This document shows positions 52,398-60,965 of a stretch of 64,000 nt of DNA, one piece after another (the first letter of the stretch is position 1; every line of letters starts with the position of its first letter). This stretch comes from CAWCAW01 sp963714125 (GTDB lineage Bacteria; Actinomycetota; Acidimicrobiia; Acidimicrobiales; UBA8190), in assembly GCA_963714125.1 (NCBI GenBank), contig OY970234.1, positions 2,356,001-2,420,000 on the forward strand, in the 5' to 3' direction. A model generated the notes under the pieces. The model did not search any database. It was not told the origin of the DNA and saw nothing but the letters and a program-made list of their open reading frames with translations. The translations under genes and the position numbers were made by a program.

Positions 52398-52879
52398 TTC
52401 TGGGCCCCGGCCCGACGATGCCGGCGCGCGGCGCGCGCCGATCGTCCCGACGGTGCCGGCGCGGCGTCGCCGTTGGCCAGCGCTTTCGGAAACGCCGATA
52501 CGGCGGCAATGCGTGTCTCGGGCACAGGACGGCCGAAGAGGCGCCGCAGCGCCGCCTGCACGCCGGTGCCGAAGGCCAACACCCGCACCAAGGGATTCGA
52601 AAAGGCGCGATAGGCCAGGCGCGAGGCAGAGTCGACGGTCGACGACACCGCTTCGGCAGAACCCAGGACGTCGCCCACCCGCACCATCTCCGTGGCGGCC
52701 TGGTCCACCACGACGCGCGCATCACGCACCAAGGGCAGGGTCTCGTGTCGCAGCTCGTCGATCAGCTGGCTCAGTTCCCGGGTGCGGCGCGACAACCCGA
52801 CACCCACCACCACGGTCGCCACCGTGGCCACCGCCGCACAGCCGCTGGCCACCAGGACCAGGACGTCATAGCCCGTCAT
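52394..52879 (-). CDS. DUF948-like membrane protein
   Basis: A 161-residue protein with one transmembrane helix (about residues 5-28) followed by a helical, coiled-coil-like region (LSRRTRELSQLIDELRHETLP, VDQAATEMVRVGDVL) typical of DUF948, and a basic Ala/Arg tail. ATG 52879 has TAAAAT 9 nt upstream. It is the first of two small membrane-protein genes before alaS. Function unknown. Confidence 0.75.
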   Translation of the reverse strand: MTGYDVLVLVASGCAAVATVATVVVGVGLSRRTRELSQLIDELRHETLPLVRDARVVVDQAATEMVRVGDVLGSAEAVSSTVDSASRLAYRAFSNPLVRVLAFGTGVQAALRRLFGRPVPETRIAAVSAFPKALANGDAAPAPSGRSARAARRHRRAGAQK

Positions 52880-52888
52880 TGCCGTCCC

Positions 52889-52894
52889 ATTTTA
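52889..52894 (-). promoter_or_regulatory. -10 element TAAAAT of the DUF948-like gene
   Basis: TAAAAT on the minus strand, 9 nt before ATG 52879. Its first three bases are the TAA stop codon of rarA. Confidence 0.55.
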
Positions 52895-54211
52895 CGCACG
52901 TGGCTCCTTATCCTCGGGGCGCGGGCCTTTCGACTCGGCGCCGTGACCGCTGGGCTCGTAGTACACGTGGCCCGACACTTCGGCCGGCCGGTACTGCTGG
53001 TCGACCCAGCCGCGGGGATCATCATGCGGATACACGTAGCCCTGGCCCCGTTTGGTGGTGGCGTCGTCGGGATAGTGCTGATCGCGCAGATGGCTGGGCA
53101 CGTCGCCGCGCGGCCCGTGGCGCACGTCGTCTTGGGCCCGTCCGAGCGCTACGGTCACCCGGTTCGACTTAGGGGCGCGCGCCAGATACACCACCGCCTG
53201 GGCCAAGTTGAGCTGTGCTTCGGGGAGCCCCACGAACTCCACGGCCCGGGCCGCGGCGTCAGCCACCACCAGAGCCAACGGGTCGGCCAGGCCGACATCT
53301 TCACTGGCCAAGATGACGAGCCGCCGCGCCACGAAGCGAGGGTCCTCGCCGGCGTCGAGCATGCGCGCCAGCCAGTACAACCCGGCATCGGGGTCCGATC
53401 CGCGGATGGACTTGATGAAGGCGCTGATCTGGTCGTAGTGCGCGTCATCACCTTGGTGCAACAGGCGGCCGGCGCGCGCCCGCCGCACATCGTCTTCGGT
53501 GACGCTTTGGCCGGCGGCCAGAGCGAGGGCGATCTCAAGGGTGCCCAGCACCACTCGGGCATCCCCATCGGCGATCTGGGCCAAGGCGTCAATGGCGTCG
53601 TCATCGGCAGAGGACTCTTCGACGTCAAGCGCCCGCAAAGCCAACGTGCGCAGCTCGGTGACGCTCAACGGCTCCAGGCGCCACAAGGTGGAGCGACTGA
53701 GCAGGGGTGAGTTGACCGAGAAATACGGGTTCTCGGTGGTGGCCCCGATGAGCACCACCAGACCCTCTTCGACAGCCGGCAACAGGGCGTCTTGTTGAGA
53801 CCGATTGAACCGGTGCACTTCGTCGATGAAGAGGATGGTGCCTTGACCCTGCTCACCGAGGCGCCGGCGCGCCTCTTCCAAGACGCGACGCACGTCGGCC
53901 ACCCCCGCGTTGACGGCCGACAGTGCCACGAACTCCTTGGCCGTCGTGGTGGCCACCACCAGCGCCAAGGTGGTCTTGCCTGTGCCCGGGGGACCCCACA
54001 AGATGGCCGAGGTCAGGCGGTCTTGTTCCACCAGCGCCCGAAAAGGCGCCTTGGGCCCCACCAGGTGACTCTGTCCCACCACGTCATCGAGACGCCGTGG
54101 GCGCAGCCGCGCCGCCAGCGGTCCCCGGCGTTGCAGCTGTGTGGAAGCGGCCGCGTCGAACAGATCGGTTCCCGGCGCCGACCGATGTGGACCTCCGCCT
54201 CGAGCGGACAC
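52892..54211 (-). CDS. rarA: replication-associated recombination protein A
   Basis: AAA+ ATPase of the RarA/MgsA/WRNIP1 family that acts at stalled replication forks. The 439-residue protein has Walker A GPPGTGKTTLA, Walker B ILFIDEVHRFN, sensor 1 IGATTENPYF, and the C-terminal HxxAFIKSIRGSDPDA-like region (SAFIKSIRGSDPDA) with the DALYWLARM equivalent. The last 50 residues are polar. The start is a GTG 17 bp after the aspS stop. Downstream genes of the clamp-loader type are not present, which supports RarA over DnaX. Confidence 0.94.
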   Translation of the reverse strand: MSARGGGPHRSAPGTDLFDAAASTQLQRRGPLAARLRPRRLDDVVGQSHLVGPKAPFRALVEQDRLTSAILWGPPGTGKTTLALVVATTTAKEFVALSAVNAGVADVRRVLEEARRRLGEQGQGTILFIDEVHRFNRSQQDALLPAVEEGLVVLIGATTENPYFSVNSPLLSRSTLWRLEPLSVTELRTLALRALDVEESSADDDAIDALAQIADGDARVVLGTLEIALALAAGQSVTEDDVRRARAGRLLHQGDDAHYDQISAFIKSIRGSDPDAGLYWLARMLDAGEDPRFVARRLVILASEDVGLADPLALVVADAAARAVEFVGLPEAQLNLAQAVVYLARAPKSNRVTVALGRAQDDVRHGPRGDVPSHLRDQHYPDDATTKRGQGYVYPHDDPRGWVDQQYRPAEVSGHVYYEPSGHGAESKGPRPEDKEPRA

Positions 54212-54228
54212 GGCCGTGGTCTCCGTCG

Positions 54229-55977
54229 TCAGTCGCGCTTGGGCGTGAACTTCAGGCCCAGCTCGCGCACCGCCGCGTCGGCAAGGGCCTTGGGGGCGCC
54301 CGTCATAGGGTCCATGCCCGACTGCGTCTTCGGAAAGGCAATGACCTCACGGATGTTGTCCTCGCCGGCAAGCAGGGCCGTGAGCCGGTCCACACCGACG
54401 GCAAAGCCACCATGGGGAGGGGCCCCGTAGCGAAACGCCCCCAGAAGAAACCCGAAACGCGACTGGGCCTCGTCGGGCGCGATGCCGAGCGCGTCAAAGA
54501 CGGCGCGCTGAATGTCCTCGCGGTGAATTCGGATCGAGCCTGAGCCGAGCTCCCATCCGTTAAGCACGAGGTCATAGGCCTGGGACCGCACCTGCAGCGG
54601 GTCGGTGGCGAGCAGGTCGAGGTCGTCGGGGTGCGGCATGGTGAAGGGATGATGGGCGGCGATAGGCCGGCCCTCGTCGTCGAGCCCTTCGAACATAGGG
54701 AACTCAGTGACCCAGCAAAAGCTCCGTTCCCCGTTGGCCAGCGGCGGACGCCCGAGCTCGAGGCGCAACTGGCCCAGCACGGTGCACACCAGCTTCCATT
54801 CGTCGGCCACCACCACCACCAAGTCGCCGGGAACGGCCCCGGTGGCTGCCACGAAGCCGGTCTGCTCCTGCTCGCTCAGGAACTTGGTCAAGGGCGACTC
54901 GAGGACGACGCCGCCACCGGACTCGGGCGGCTGCACCTTGAACCAGGCCAGACCCTTGGCGCCCAGCTCCTTAGCCCGGTCCACCAACGCGTCCAGACGG
55001 TTGCGCCCCAAGGCGGCGCCCTCGGAGACCACCAGCGCCTTCACCGTCGGCGCCGCAAAGGCCCGTACCTCGGTGCCGGCGAACACCTCCCCCAGATCGA
55101 TCAGCTCCATGGCGAAACGCACATCAGGTTTGTCGGTGCCGTAGACGTCCATGGCGTGGTGCCAACTCATCCACTGCACGGGCCCGGGGGCTTGGCCCAC
55201 CGCGGCCACGGTGGCGTCCACCACTGCTTCGGTCACGGCCTCTTGGATGTCAGCGGCCGTGACAAACGATGCCTCGATGTCGAGCTGCGTGAACTCGAAC
55301 TGGCGATCGGCGCGCAAGTCCTCGTCGCGCAAGCAACGGGCCAGCTGGAAGTAGCGGTCCATACCCGACACCATGAGCAGCTGCTTGGCGATCTGCGGAC
55401 TTTGGGGCAGTACGTAGAACTCGCCATGATGCAGACGCGACGGCACGGCGAACTCGCGCGCCCCTTCGGGCGTGGGTGTCCACAACAGGGGGGTTTCGAT
55501 TTCACAAAACCCCTGGCGCTCCATGGCCCCGCGCATGGCCGCCAGCACGCGAGCGCGCAGGCGCATGTTGGCCTGCATGCGAGGCCGACGCAGGTCGATG
55601 TAGCGGTAGCGCAGACGTACCCCTTCATCGGTGTCGATGCGGTCGTCGACCGGAAACGGAGGGGCCTCGGCGCTGTTGAGCACCTCGACCTGGCAGTCGG
55701 TGAGCTCGATGTCGCCCGTGACCAGATCGGCGTTGGCTTTGCCCGAGGGCCGGGCACTCACCGTGGCCTCGATGCGTACAACCCATTCGGCGCGGATGTC
55801 CACCGACCCGTCCACCACGCACTGGACGATCCCACTGTGGTCGCGCAGGTCCACGAAGGCGAGGTGTTCACCGTGCTCGCGCCGGCGTGCCACCCACCCG
55901 CACAACGCCACACGCGTGCCGGCGTCGCCGGCACGCAGCTCACCGCACAGATGCGTGCGCATGCCCGTCGCGTTCAT
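54229..55977 (-). CDS. aspS: aspartyl-tRNA synthetase
   Basis: Class II synthetase of 582 residues, the long bacterial type. The N-terminal OB-fold binds the anticodon (LCGWVARRREHG), the catalytic domain has RYRYIDLRRP (motif 1 region), FRDEDLRADRQFEFTQLD-like LRDEDLRADRQFEF (motif 2) and GVDRL (motif 3), and the GAD insertion lies between. Whether it is discriminating or also charges tRNA-Asn cannot be stated from this window. Start overlaps the hisS stop by 4 bp. Confidence 0.96.
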   Translation of the reverse strand: MNATGMRTHLCGELRAGDAGTRVALCGWVARRREHGEHLAFVDLRDHSGIVQCVVDGSVDIRAEWVVRIEATVSARPSGKANADLVTGDIELTDCQVEVLNSAEAPPFPVDDRIDTDEGVRLRYRYIDLRRPRMQANMRLRARVLAAMRGAMERQGFCEIETPLLWTPTPEGAREFAVPSRLHHGEFYVLPQSPQIAKQLLMVSGMDRYFQLARCLRDEDLRADRQFEFTQLDIEASFVTAADIQEAVTEAVVDATVAAVGQAPGPVQWMSWHHAMDVYGTDKPDVRFAMELIDLGEVFAGTEVRAFAAPTVKALVVSEGAALGRNRLDALVDRAKELGAKGLAWFKVQPPESGGGVVLESPLTKFLSEQEQTGFVAATGAVPGDLVVVVADEWKLVCTVLGQLRLELGRPPLANGERSFCWVTEFPMFEGLDDEGRPIAAHHPFTMPHPDDLDLLATDPLQVRSQAYDLVLNGWELGSGSIRIHREDIQRAVFDALGIAPDEAQSRFGFLLGAFRYGAPPHGGFAVGVDRLTALLAGEDNIREVIAFPKTQSGMDPMTGAPKALADAAVRELGLKFTPKRD

Positions 55978-57248
55978 TGCTCTCCTCGAATTCGGCCGAC
56001 GACCTCGGAACGAGGCACGGGCACTTGCTCACCTTGGTGGCGCAACGGGCGCAGGGTAGCGGTTCCCACCGACAACTCCTCGGGCCCCACGATCACTGCA
56101 TAACGCGCTCCCGAGCGGTCCGCCGCCTTCAGCTGGGACTTGAGCGATCGACCGTCGTAGGCGCGCTCGGCGCCGAGACCGGCCCGTCGCAGCTCCAGCA
56201 CCAGGTCACGGGCCACGGCTCCGCCGGTGACGTCGACCACAAAGGCGTCGAGTACCGGGGGCGAGGTGGCGAAGCAGCCTTCGGCATCACAGGCCAACAG
56301 CAGGCGCTCGATGCCGATGCCGAAACCGATACCGGACGCGTCGGGGCCGCCGATCGCGGCGCTGAGGCCGTCGTAACGTCCTCCTCCACCAATGGCGTTT
56401 TGGGCCGTCTCCAAGGCGGCGGCGGCGAACTCAAAGGTGGTGCGGGTGTAGTAGTCCAGGCCCCGCACGAGCCGAGGCTCGAGGCGATGGGGTACGGCGT
56501 GGGCGTCGAGTCCTTCGCGTACCCGGGCCAGATGGGCGGCACAGGAGGGATCCAGGAAGTCGACGAGGCGAGGGGCGTTCTCGGTGACGTCGCGACACTC
56601 GGGCTTCTTGCAATCGAGGACGCGTAGCGGGTTGTCGTCAAAGCGCGTCGAGTGCTCGTCACACAGTTCGGCGCGGTGCTCAGCCAGAAAGGCCCGCAGG
56701 GCGGCCACATAGACGGGGCGATCGTCACCACAGCCCATGGAGTTGACGGCCAGGTCCACGTGACGCAGCCCGAGGCTCCCGTAGAAGTCCGAGGCCAATA
56801 CGATCACCTCGACATCGAGGTCGGGGTCGTCGGTTCCAAGCGCCTCCACCCCGAGCTGGTGATGCTGGCGGTACCGGCCCGCCTGGGGTCGCTCGTAGCG
56901 AAACGCCGGGGTGACGTACCAGGCCTTATAGGGAACTGGGGGATGGTGCTGCACGAAGGCGCGCACCACCGACGCCGTGCCTTCGGGACGCAGCGCCATA
57001 TCCCGGCCGCCGCGGTCGGTGAACTCGTACATCTCCTTACCGACGACATCGCTGCCGTCACCGATGCCCCGATGAAACAGGCGGGCGTCCTCGAACATGG
57101 GGCTGATAACCAGGCCGAAACCAGCCCGCTGGGCCTGGCCGGCGAAGGTCGCCACCAGCGCCTCCCAGCGGGCCGACTCGGGCCACAACACGTCTTTGGT
57201 CCCCACCGGGGCGCGCAGCGCCTCCCGAGCACCCCCCTCTTGTGCCAT
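55974..57248 (-). CDS. hisS: histidyl-tRNA synthetase
   Basis: Class II synthetase of 424 residues. Motif 2 is in FRYERPQAGRYRQHHQLGVE, the histidine-A motif in LVRGLDYYTRTTFEF, and GGGRYDGL and GFGIGIERLLL follow; a C-terminal anticodon-binding domain ends the protein. A HisZ-type paralogue is unlikely because all catalytic motifs are intact. It lies 6 bp after the rel stop and overlaps aspS, in the order rel-hisS-aspS. Confidence 0.95.
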   Translation of the reverse strand: MAQEGGAREALRAPVGTKDVLWPESARWEALVATFAGQAQRAGFGLVISPMFEDARLFHRGIGDGSDVVGKEMYEFTDRGGRDMALRPEGTASVVRAFVQHHPPVPYKAWYVTPAFRYERPQAGRYRQHHQLGVEALGTDDPDLDVEVIVLASDFYGSLGLRHVDLAVNSMGCGDDRPVYVAALRAFLAEHRAELCDEHSTRFDDNPLRVLDCKKPECRDVTENAPRLVDFLDPSCAAHLARVREGLDAHAVPHRLEPRLVRGLDYYTRTTFEFAAAALETAQNAIGGGGRYDGLSAAIGGPDASGIGFGIGIERLLLACDAEGCFATSPPVLDAFVVDVTGGAVARDLVLELRRAGLGAERAYDGRSLKSQLKAADRSGARYAVIVGPEELSVGTATLRPLRHQGEQVPVPRSEVVGRIRGEQ

Positions 57249-57254
57249 GGGCGG

Positions 57255-59546
57255 TCAGCCTTTCCGGCCAGGAAGGGTGCGGAAGGCGTCAAAGACGCCG
57301 TCGAGATGCTTGAGCGAGCTCATCAACGAGTCGAGATGACCGGGATCTGCCAGCTCCACATCGAAACGCATACGGCTGACCCGGTCCGGGGCCGTTTGGC
57401 TGGAGGAGGCCACGATGTTGAGGTGGTGCTCGGACACGACACGAGTGACGTCGGAGAGCAGACGTGAGCGGTCGAAGGCCACCACCTCGATGGAGGCCAC
57501 GAACACGGTGGCCCCTTCGCGGTCCCACTCCACTTCGATGAGGCGCTCGTTTTCACCGGCGGCCAAGGCATTGGCGTTGGCGCAGTCGGCACGGTGCACG
57601 CTGACGCCGCGGCCCCGGGTCACGAATCCCACGATGTGGTCTCCAGGCACCGGCGTGCAACAGCGCGACAAGCGCACCATCACATCGTCGAGACCTTCGA
57701 CGTAGACGCCGGTGGGTGATCCGCGCCGGCTGCGCGAGCGCAGACCAGGTCCCACGGTGGTGGGGAGCTGCTCCTCATAGCCGTCACCGCCGCGCAGCTC
57801 GCGGGCCAGACGCTGACCCACCGATCGCGCCGACACATGGCCATCGCCGATCGCCGCGTGCAGGGCGTCGAGATCGGAGTAGTTCATCATGGCGGCCAGG
57901 CGTTCGAGGGTGTTGGAGGCAGCCAACTTCTGAATGGGCAGGCCCTCGCGACGCAGCGCCTTGGTCAGCTCGTCGCGGCCCGTTTCGATGGCGTCCTCGC
58001 GGCGTTCTCGGCTGAACCACTGGCGGATCTTGTTGCGGGCCCGGGGCGAGGCCACAATCTGCAGCCAGTCACGCGACGGTCCCGCCGAGGGCACCTTGGA
58101 GGTGATGATCTCGACGGTGTCGGCCGACTGCAACGTGGTGTCCAGGGGCACCAAGCGGCTGTTGACCTTGGCGCCGATACAGCGATGGCCCACCTCGGTG
58201 TGAATGGCGTAGGCGAAGTCGATGGGCGTCGCTCCGGCCACTAGGGCGATGACCTTGCCCTTGGGGGTGAAGACGTAAGCCTCGTCCTGCTCCAAGTCGA
58301 GCTTCAGCGTCTCGAGGAATTCGAGGGGGTCGATGGTGTCCTGCTGCCAGTCGACGATGCGTTGCAGCCACGCCATTTCGGCCGTGGTGGCGGCGCTGTC
58401 CTTGGAGCCTTCTTTGTAGCCCCAGTGGGCGGCGATGCCGTACTCGGCCCGACGGTGCATCTCGGTGGTGCGGATCTGCACTTCGATGGGCTTGCCCTCG
58501 AGGCCGATCACGGTGGTGTGCAGTGATTGGTACAGGTTGAACTTGGGACTGTTGATGTAGTCCTTGAAACGCCCCTGCACCGGGCTCCAGATGGCGTGGA
58601 TGGATCCTAGAGCGGCCCAGCAGTCCTTTTCCGATTCGACGATGACCCTGATTCCCACCAGGTCATGGATCTCGGCGAACTCCTTGCCCCGCACCACCAT
58701 CTTCTCGTAGATGCTCCACAGGTGCTTGGGGCGACCGGTCACCTCGGCTTTGACTCCCGACGCGGCCAGGCGCTCGCGCACGGCCACCAACACGCGCGCC
58801 AGGTGCTCGTCGCGCTCGGGGGCCCGCGTGGCCACCATCTGCTCGATCTCGGTGTATCGCTTGGGGTGCAGCGTCGCAAAAGCCAGATCCTCGAGTTGCC
58901 ACTTGAGCTCTTGGATGCCGAGGCGGTGCGCCAACGGCGAGTAGATGTCCAAGGTCTCCTGGGCGGTACGGCGCTGCTTCCACTCCGGCATGACGGCGAT
59001 GGTGCGCATGTTGTGCAAACGGTCGGCCAGCTTGATGACGAGCACGCGCCAGTCATGAGCCATGGCCACCAGCATCTTGCGGACGGTGGCGGCCTGTTGG
59101 GCCTCCTTGGAATCGAACTGCAGGCGGTCGAGCTTGGTGACGCCGTCGACGATGCCCGCCACCTCGGCCCCGAATTGCTCGGCCACGTCGTCGACGGTCA
59201 GGCCGGTGTCCTCCACGGCGTCGTGCAGCAAGGCGGCCACCACCGAACGGGCGTCGAGGCCGAGTTCAGCCACGATGGTGGCCACCGCCACCGGGTGGGT
59301 GATGTACGGCTCCCCGGTCTGGCGCAGCTGGCCCCGATGGGCCGTCTCGGCCACCTCGGCGGCGCGGGTCAGCACCTCGCGCTCGGCGGGAGCCGGTTGG
59401 GGGCGTCGTGACTCGTAGGCGGCCAGTACTCCGGCCAGCAGATCGTCGAAAGGGGCGGGCCGTCGCTGCGGTGCGGACAGTCGATCGACGGTGGATACTC
59501 CAGCCGGACCAGCCGGAGTACCCGCTGCCGCCGTCGGAGAAGTCAC
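57255..59546 (-). CDS. rel: bifunctional (p)ppGpp synthetase/hydrolase
   Basis: Stringent-response enzyme of 763 residues. Domains in order: HD hydrolase (HPVAVATIV, LLHDAVEDTGLT), synthetase (GIRVIVESEKDCW, FKDYINSPKFNLYQSLHTTV), TGS (VFTPKGKVIALVAGATPIDFAYAIH), helical and zinc-finger-like region (CCTPVPGDHIVGFVTRGRGV), and a C-terminal ACT domain. The intact HD motif indicates hydrolase as well as synthetase activity. GTG 59546 has TACCGT 6 nt upstream, so it has its own leaderless promoter although it follows secF by 44 bp. Confidence 0.95.
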   Translation of the reverse strand: MTSPTAAAGTPAGPAGVSTVDRLSAPQRRPAPFDDLLAGVLAAYESRRPQPAPAEREVLTRAAEVAETAHRGQLRQTGEPYITHPVAVATIVAELGLDARSVVAALLHDAVEDTGLTVDDVAEQFGAEVAGIVDGVTKLDRLQFDSKEAQQAATVRKMLVAMAHDWRVLVIKLADRLHNMRTIAVMPEWKQRRTAQETLDIYSPLAHRLGIQELKWQLEDLAFATLHPKRYTEIEQMVATRAPERDEHLARVLVAVRERLAASGVKAEVTGRPKHLWSIYEKMVVRGKEFAEIHDLVGIRVIVESEKDCWAALGSIHAIWSPVQGRFKDYINSPKFNLYQSLHTTVIGLEGKPIEVQIRTTEMHRRAEYGIAAHWGYKEGSKDSAATTAEMAWLQRIVDWQQDTIDPLEFLETLKLDLEQDEAYVFTPKGKVIALVAGATPIDFAYAIHTEVGHRCIGAKVNSRLVPLDTTLQSADTVEIITSKVPSAGPSRDWLQIVASPRARNKIRQWFSRERREDAIETGRDELTKALRREGLPIQKLAASNTLERLAAMMNYSDLDALHAAIGDGHVSARSVGQRLARELRGGDGYEEQLPTTVGPGLRSRSRRGSPTGVYVEGLDDVMVRLSRCCTPVPGDHIVGFVTRGRGVSVHRADCANANALAAGENERLIEVEWDREGATVFVASIEVVAFDRSRLLSDVTRVVSEHHLNIVASSSQTAPDRVSRMRFDVELADPGHLDSLMSSLKHLDGVFDAFRTLPGRKG

Positions 59547-59552
59547 ATCTTT

Positions 59553-59558
59553 ACGGTA
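59553..59558 (-). promoter_or_regulatory. -10 element TACCGT of rel
   Basis: TACCGT on the minus strand, 6 nt before GTG 59546, within the 44-bp gap after secF. Same hexamer and spacing as at the groES-like and ABC1-kinase genes. Confidence 0.65.
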
Positions 59559-59590
59559 CCCGTCTCCTTCAACGAGCGGGTGCGATCGAC

Positions 59591-60964
59591 TCAGCGCCGA
59601 CGACCACCCTTTTTCTTGCGTGGCCTGGGCGCCGGGCGCCCGTTGGCCGACGCGGCGGGGCGCTTGGCTGCTCCGGTCGATCGCGCCGGCCCCGGTCGGG
59701 TCGCCGGGGCGCTAGCCCCCGATCCGCCCTCGTCGACGTCGAGATCGAAGTCGGCGTCGTCATCGAGAGCCTCGTCATCAACGACTGGAGCGGGGCGGGG
59801 TTTGGGCACGGGCCGTCCCGAACGCGCCCCTCCGGGGCGCAGGACCTGCCCCTGTCGCTTCGACGGCGTCACCGGGGCCCGGCCACTTCGTGCCGAGGAG
59901 CCGGTGGCCGTGGCCGTCAACAGGGCGGCCGCCTTGGGTGTGAGCAGGCCGGCCTTATCGGCCCGGTTCTCAAGCTTGGAACGGATGCTGATGTAGCGGG
60001 GCTCGCGTTCCTTCATACCGGCCAACAAAGGGGAGGCAATGAAGATCGACGAGTACGCCCCTGACGTGAGCCCGATCACCAAGGCCAACCCGAAGTACTG
60101 CAACGTGGTGGCGCCAAGCACCTGGGCCCCGATGACCAAGACGGACAGCACCGGCAAAATGGCCACCAGCGACGTGTTCATCGACCGGGCCAGCGTCTGG
60201 TTCATGGACAAGTTGACGACGTCCTCGTAGGTCATGCGGCCCGAGGCACCGAATCCCTTGGTGTTCTCCATGACGCGGTCGAACACCACAACGGTGTCAT
60301 AGAGCGAGTACCCGAGGATGGTGAGGACGGCCACCACCGTGTCCGGGGTGACCTGGAACCCCGTCAGCGAATAGATCCCGGCCGTCACTAACAGGTCGTG
60401 GATCACCGCCACCAAGGCGGCAATGGCCATCTTCCACTCGAAACGGAACGTGATGTAGAGCACCACCAACACGAAGAACACGGCCACCGCCAAGATGGCC
60501 TTGTTGGTGATCTGGCTCCCCCAGGTGGGTCCGACGTTCGAATACGTCACCCCAGCAGCCGGGACGTTGCCGATCTGGGCCATGGCCGCCGACACGGCCG
60601 CCTCTTTCACCTGCTGTTGCGCGGGCGAGAGGTTGTTGAGGTCGGCTTCCACCTGCACGGTGCGCCCGCCCAGGATCTCGATGGTGGCCCCCGTTACCCC
60701 CGTCTTGGTGATGGCGTTCTGTACCGTCGCCGTGGTCACCCCGGGGGCGGTCACCTCCCAGGATGATCCCCCTTTGAAGTCGATGCCCCAGTTGAAACCT
60801 CGCGTGGCCATGGAGCCGATTCCGGCCACGATGATGATGGCCGAGATCAAGTACCACAGGCGTCGACGCCCCACGAAGTCGAAGGACGTCTCGCCCCGGT
60901 AGAGGCGGACGAACACATTGGGACGGGTCTGCGCAGGAGAAACGGCGTCTTCGACGGTGGTCAT
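59591..60964 (-). CDS. secF: protein translocase subunit SecF, long C-terminal tail
   Basis: With SecD uses the proton gradient to help move exported proteins across the membrane. The 457-residue protein has the usual six membrane segments in residues 35-340, with DFKGGSSWEV near the start, ILGYSLYDTVVVFDRV and LGLTSG-like LVIGLTSGAYSS. After residue 345 an unusual tail of about 110 residues follows: basic and Pro/Ala-rich parts around an acidic stretch (DDEALDDDADFDLDVDEGG) and a final KKKGGRRR. ATG 60964 lies one base after the secD stop. Confidence 0.93.
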   Translation of the reverse strand: MTTVEDAVSPAQTRPNVFVRLYRGETSFDFVGRRRLWYLISAIIIVAGIGSMATRGFNWGIDFKGGSSWEVTAPGVTTATVQNAITKTGVTGATIEILGGRTVQVEADLNNLSPAQQQVKEAAVSAAMAQIGNVPAAGVTYSNVGPTWGSQITNKAILAVAVFFVLVVLYITFRFEWKMAIAALVAVIHDLLVTAGIYSLTGFQVTPDTVVAVLTILGYSLYDTVVVFDRVMENTKGFGASGRMTYEDVVNLSMNQTLARSMNTSLVAILPVLSVLVIGAQVLGATTLQYFGLALVIGLTSGAYSSIFIASPLLAGMKEREPRYISIRSKLENRADKAGLLTPKAAALLTATATGSSARSGRAPVTPSKRQGQVLRPGGARSGRPVPKPRPAPVVDDEALDDDADFDLDVDEGGSGASAPATRPGPARSTGAAKRPAASANGRPAPRPRKKKGGRRR

Positions 60965-60965
60965 C

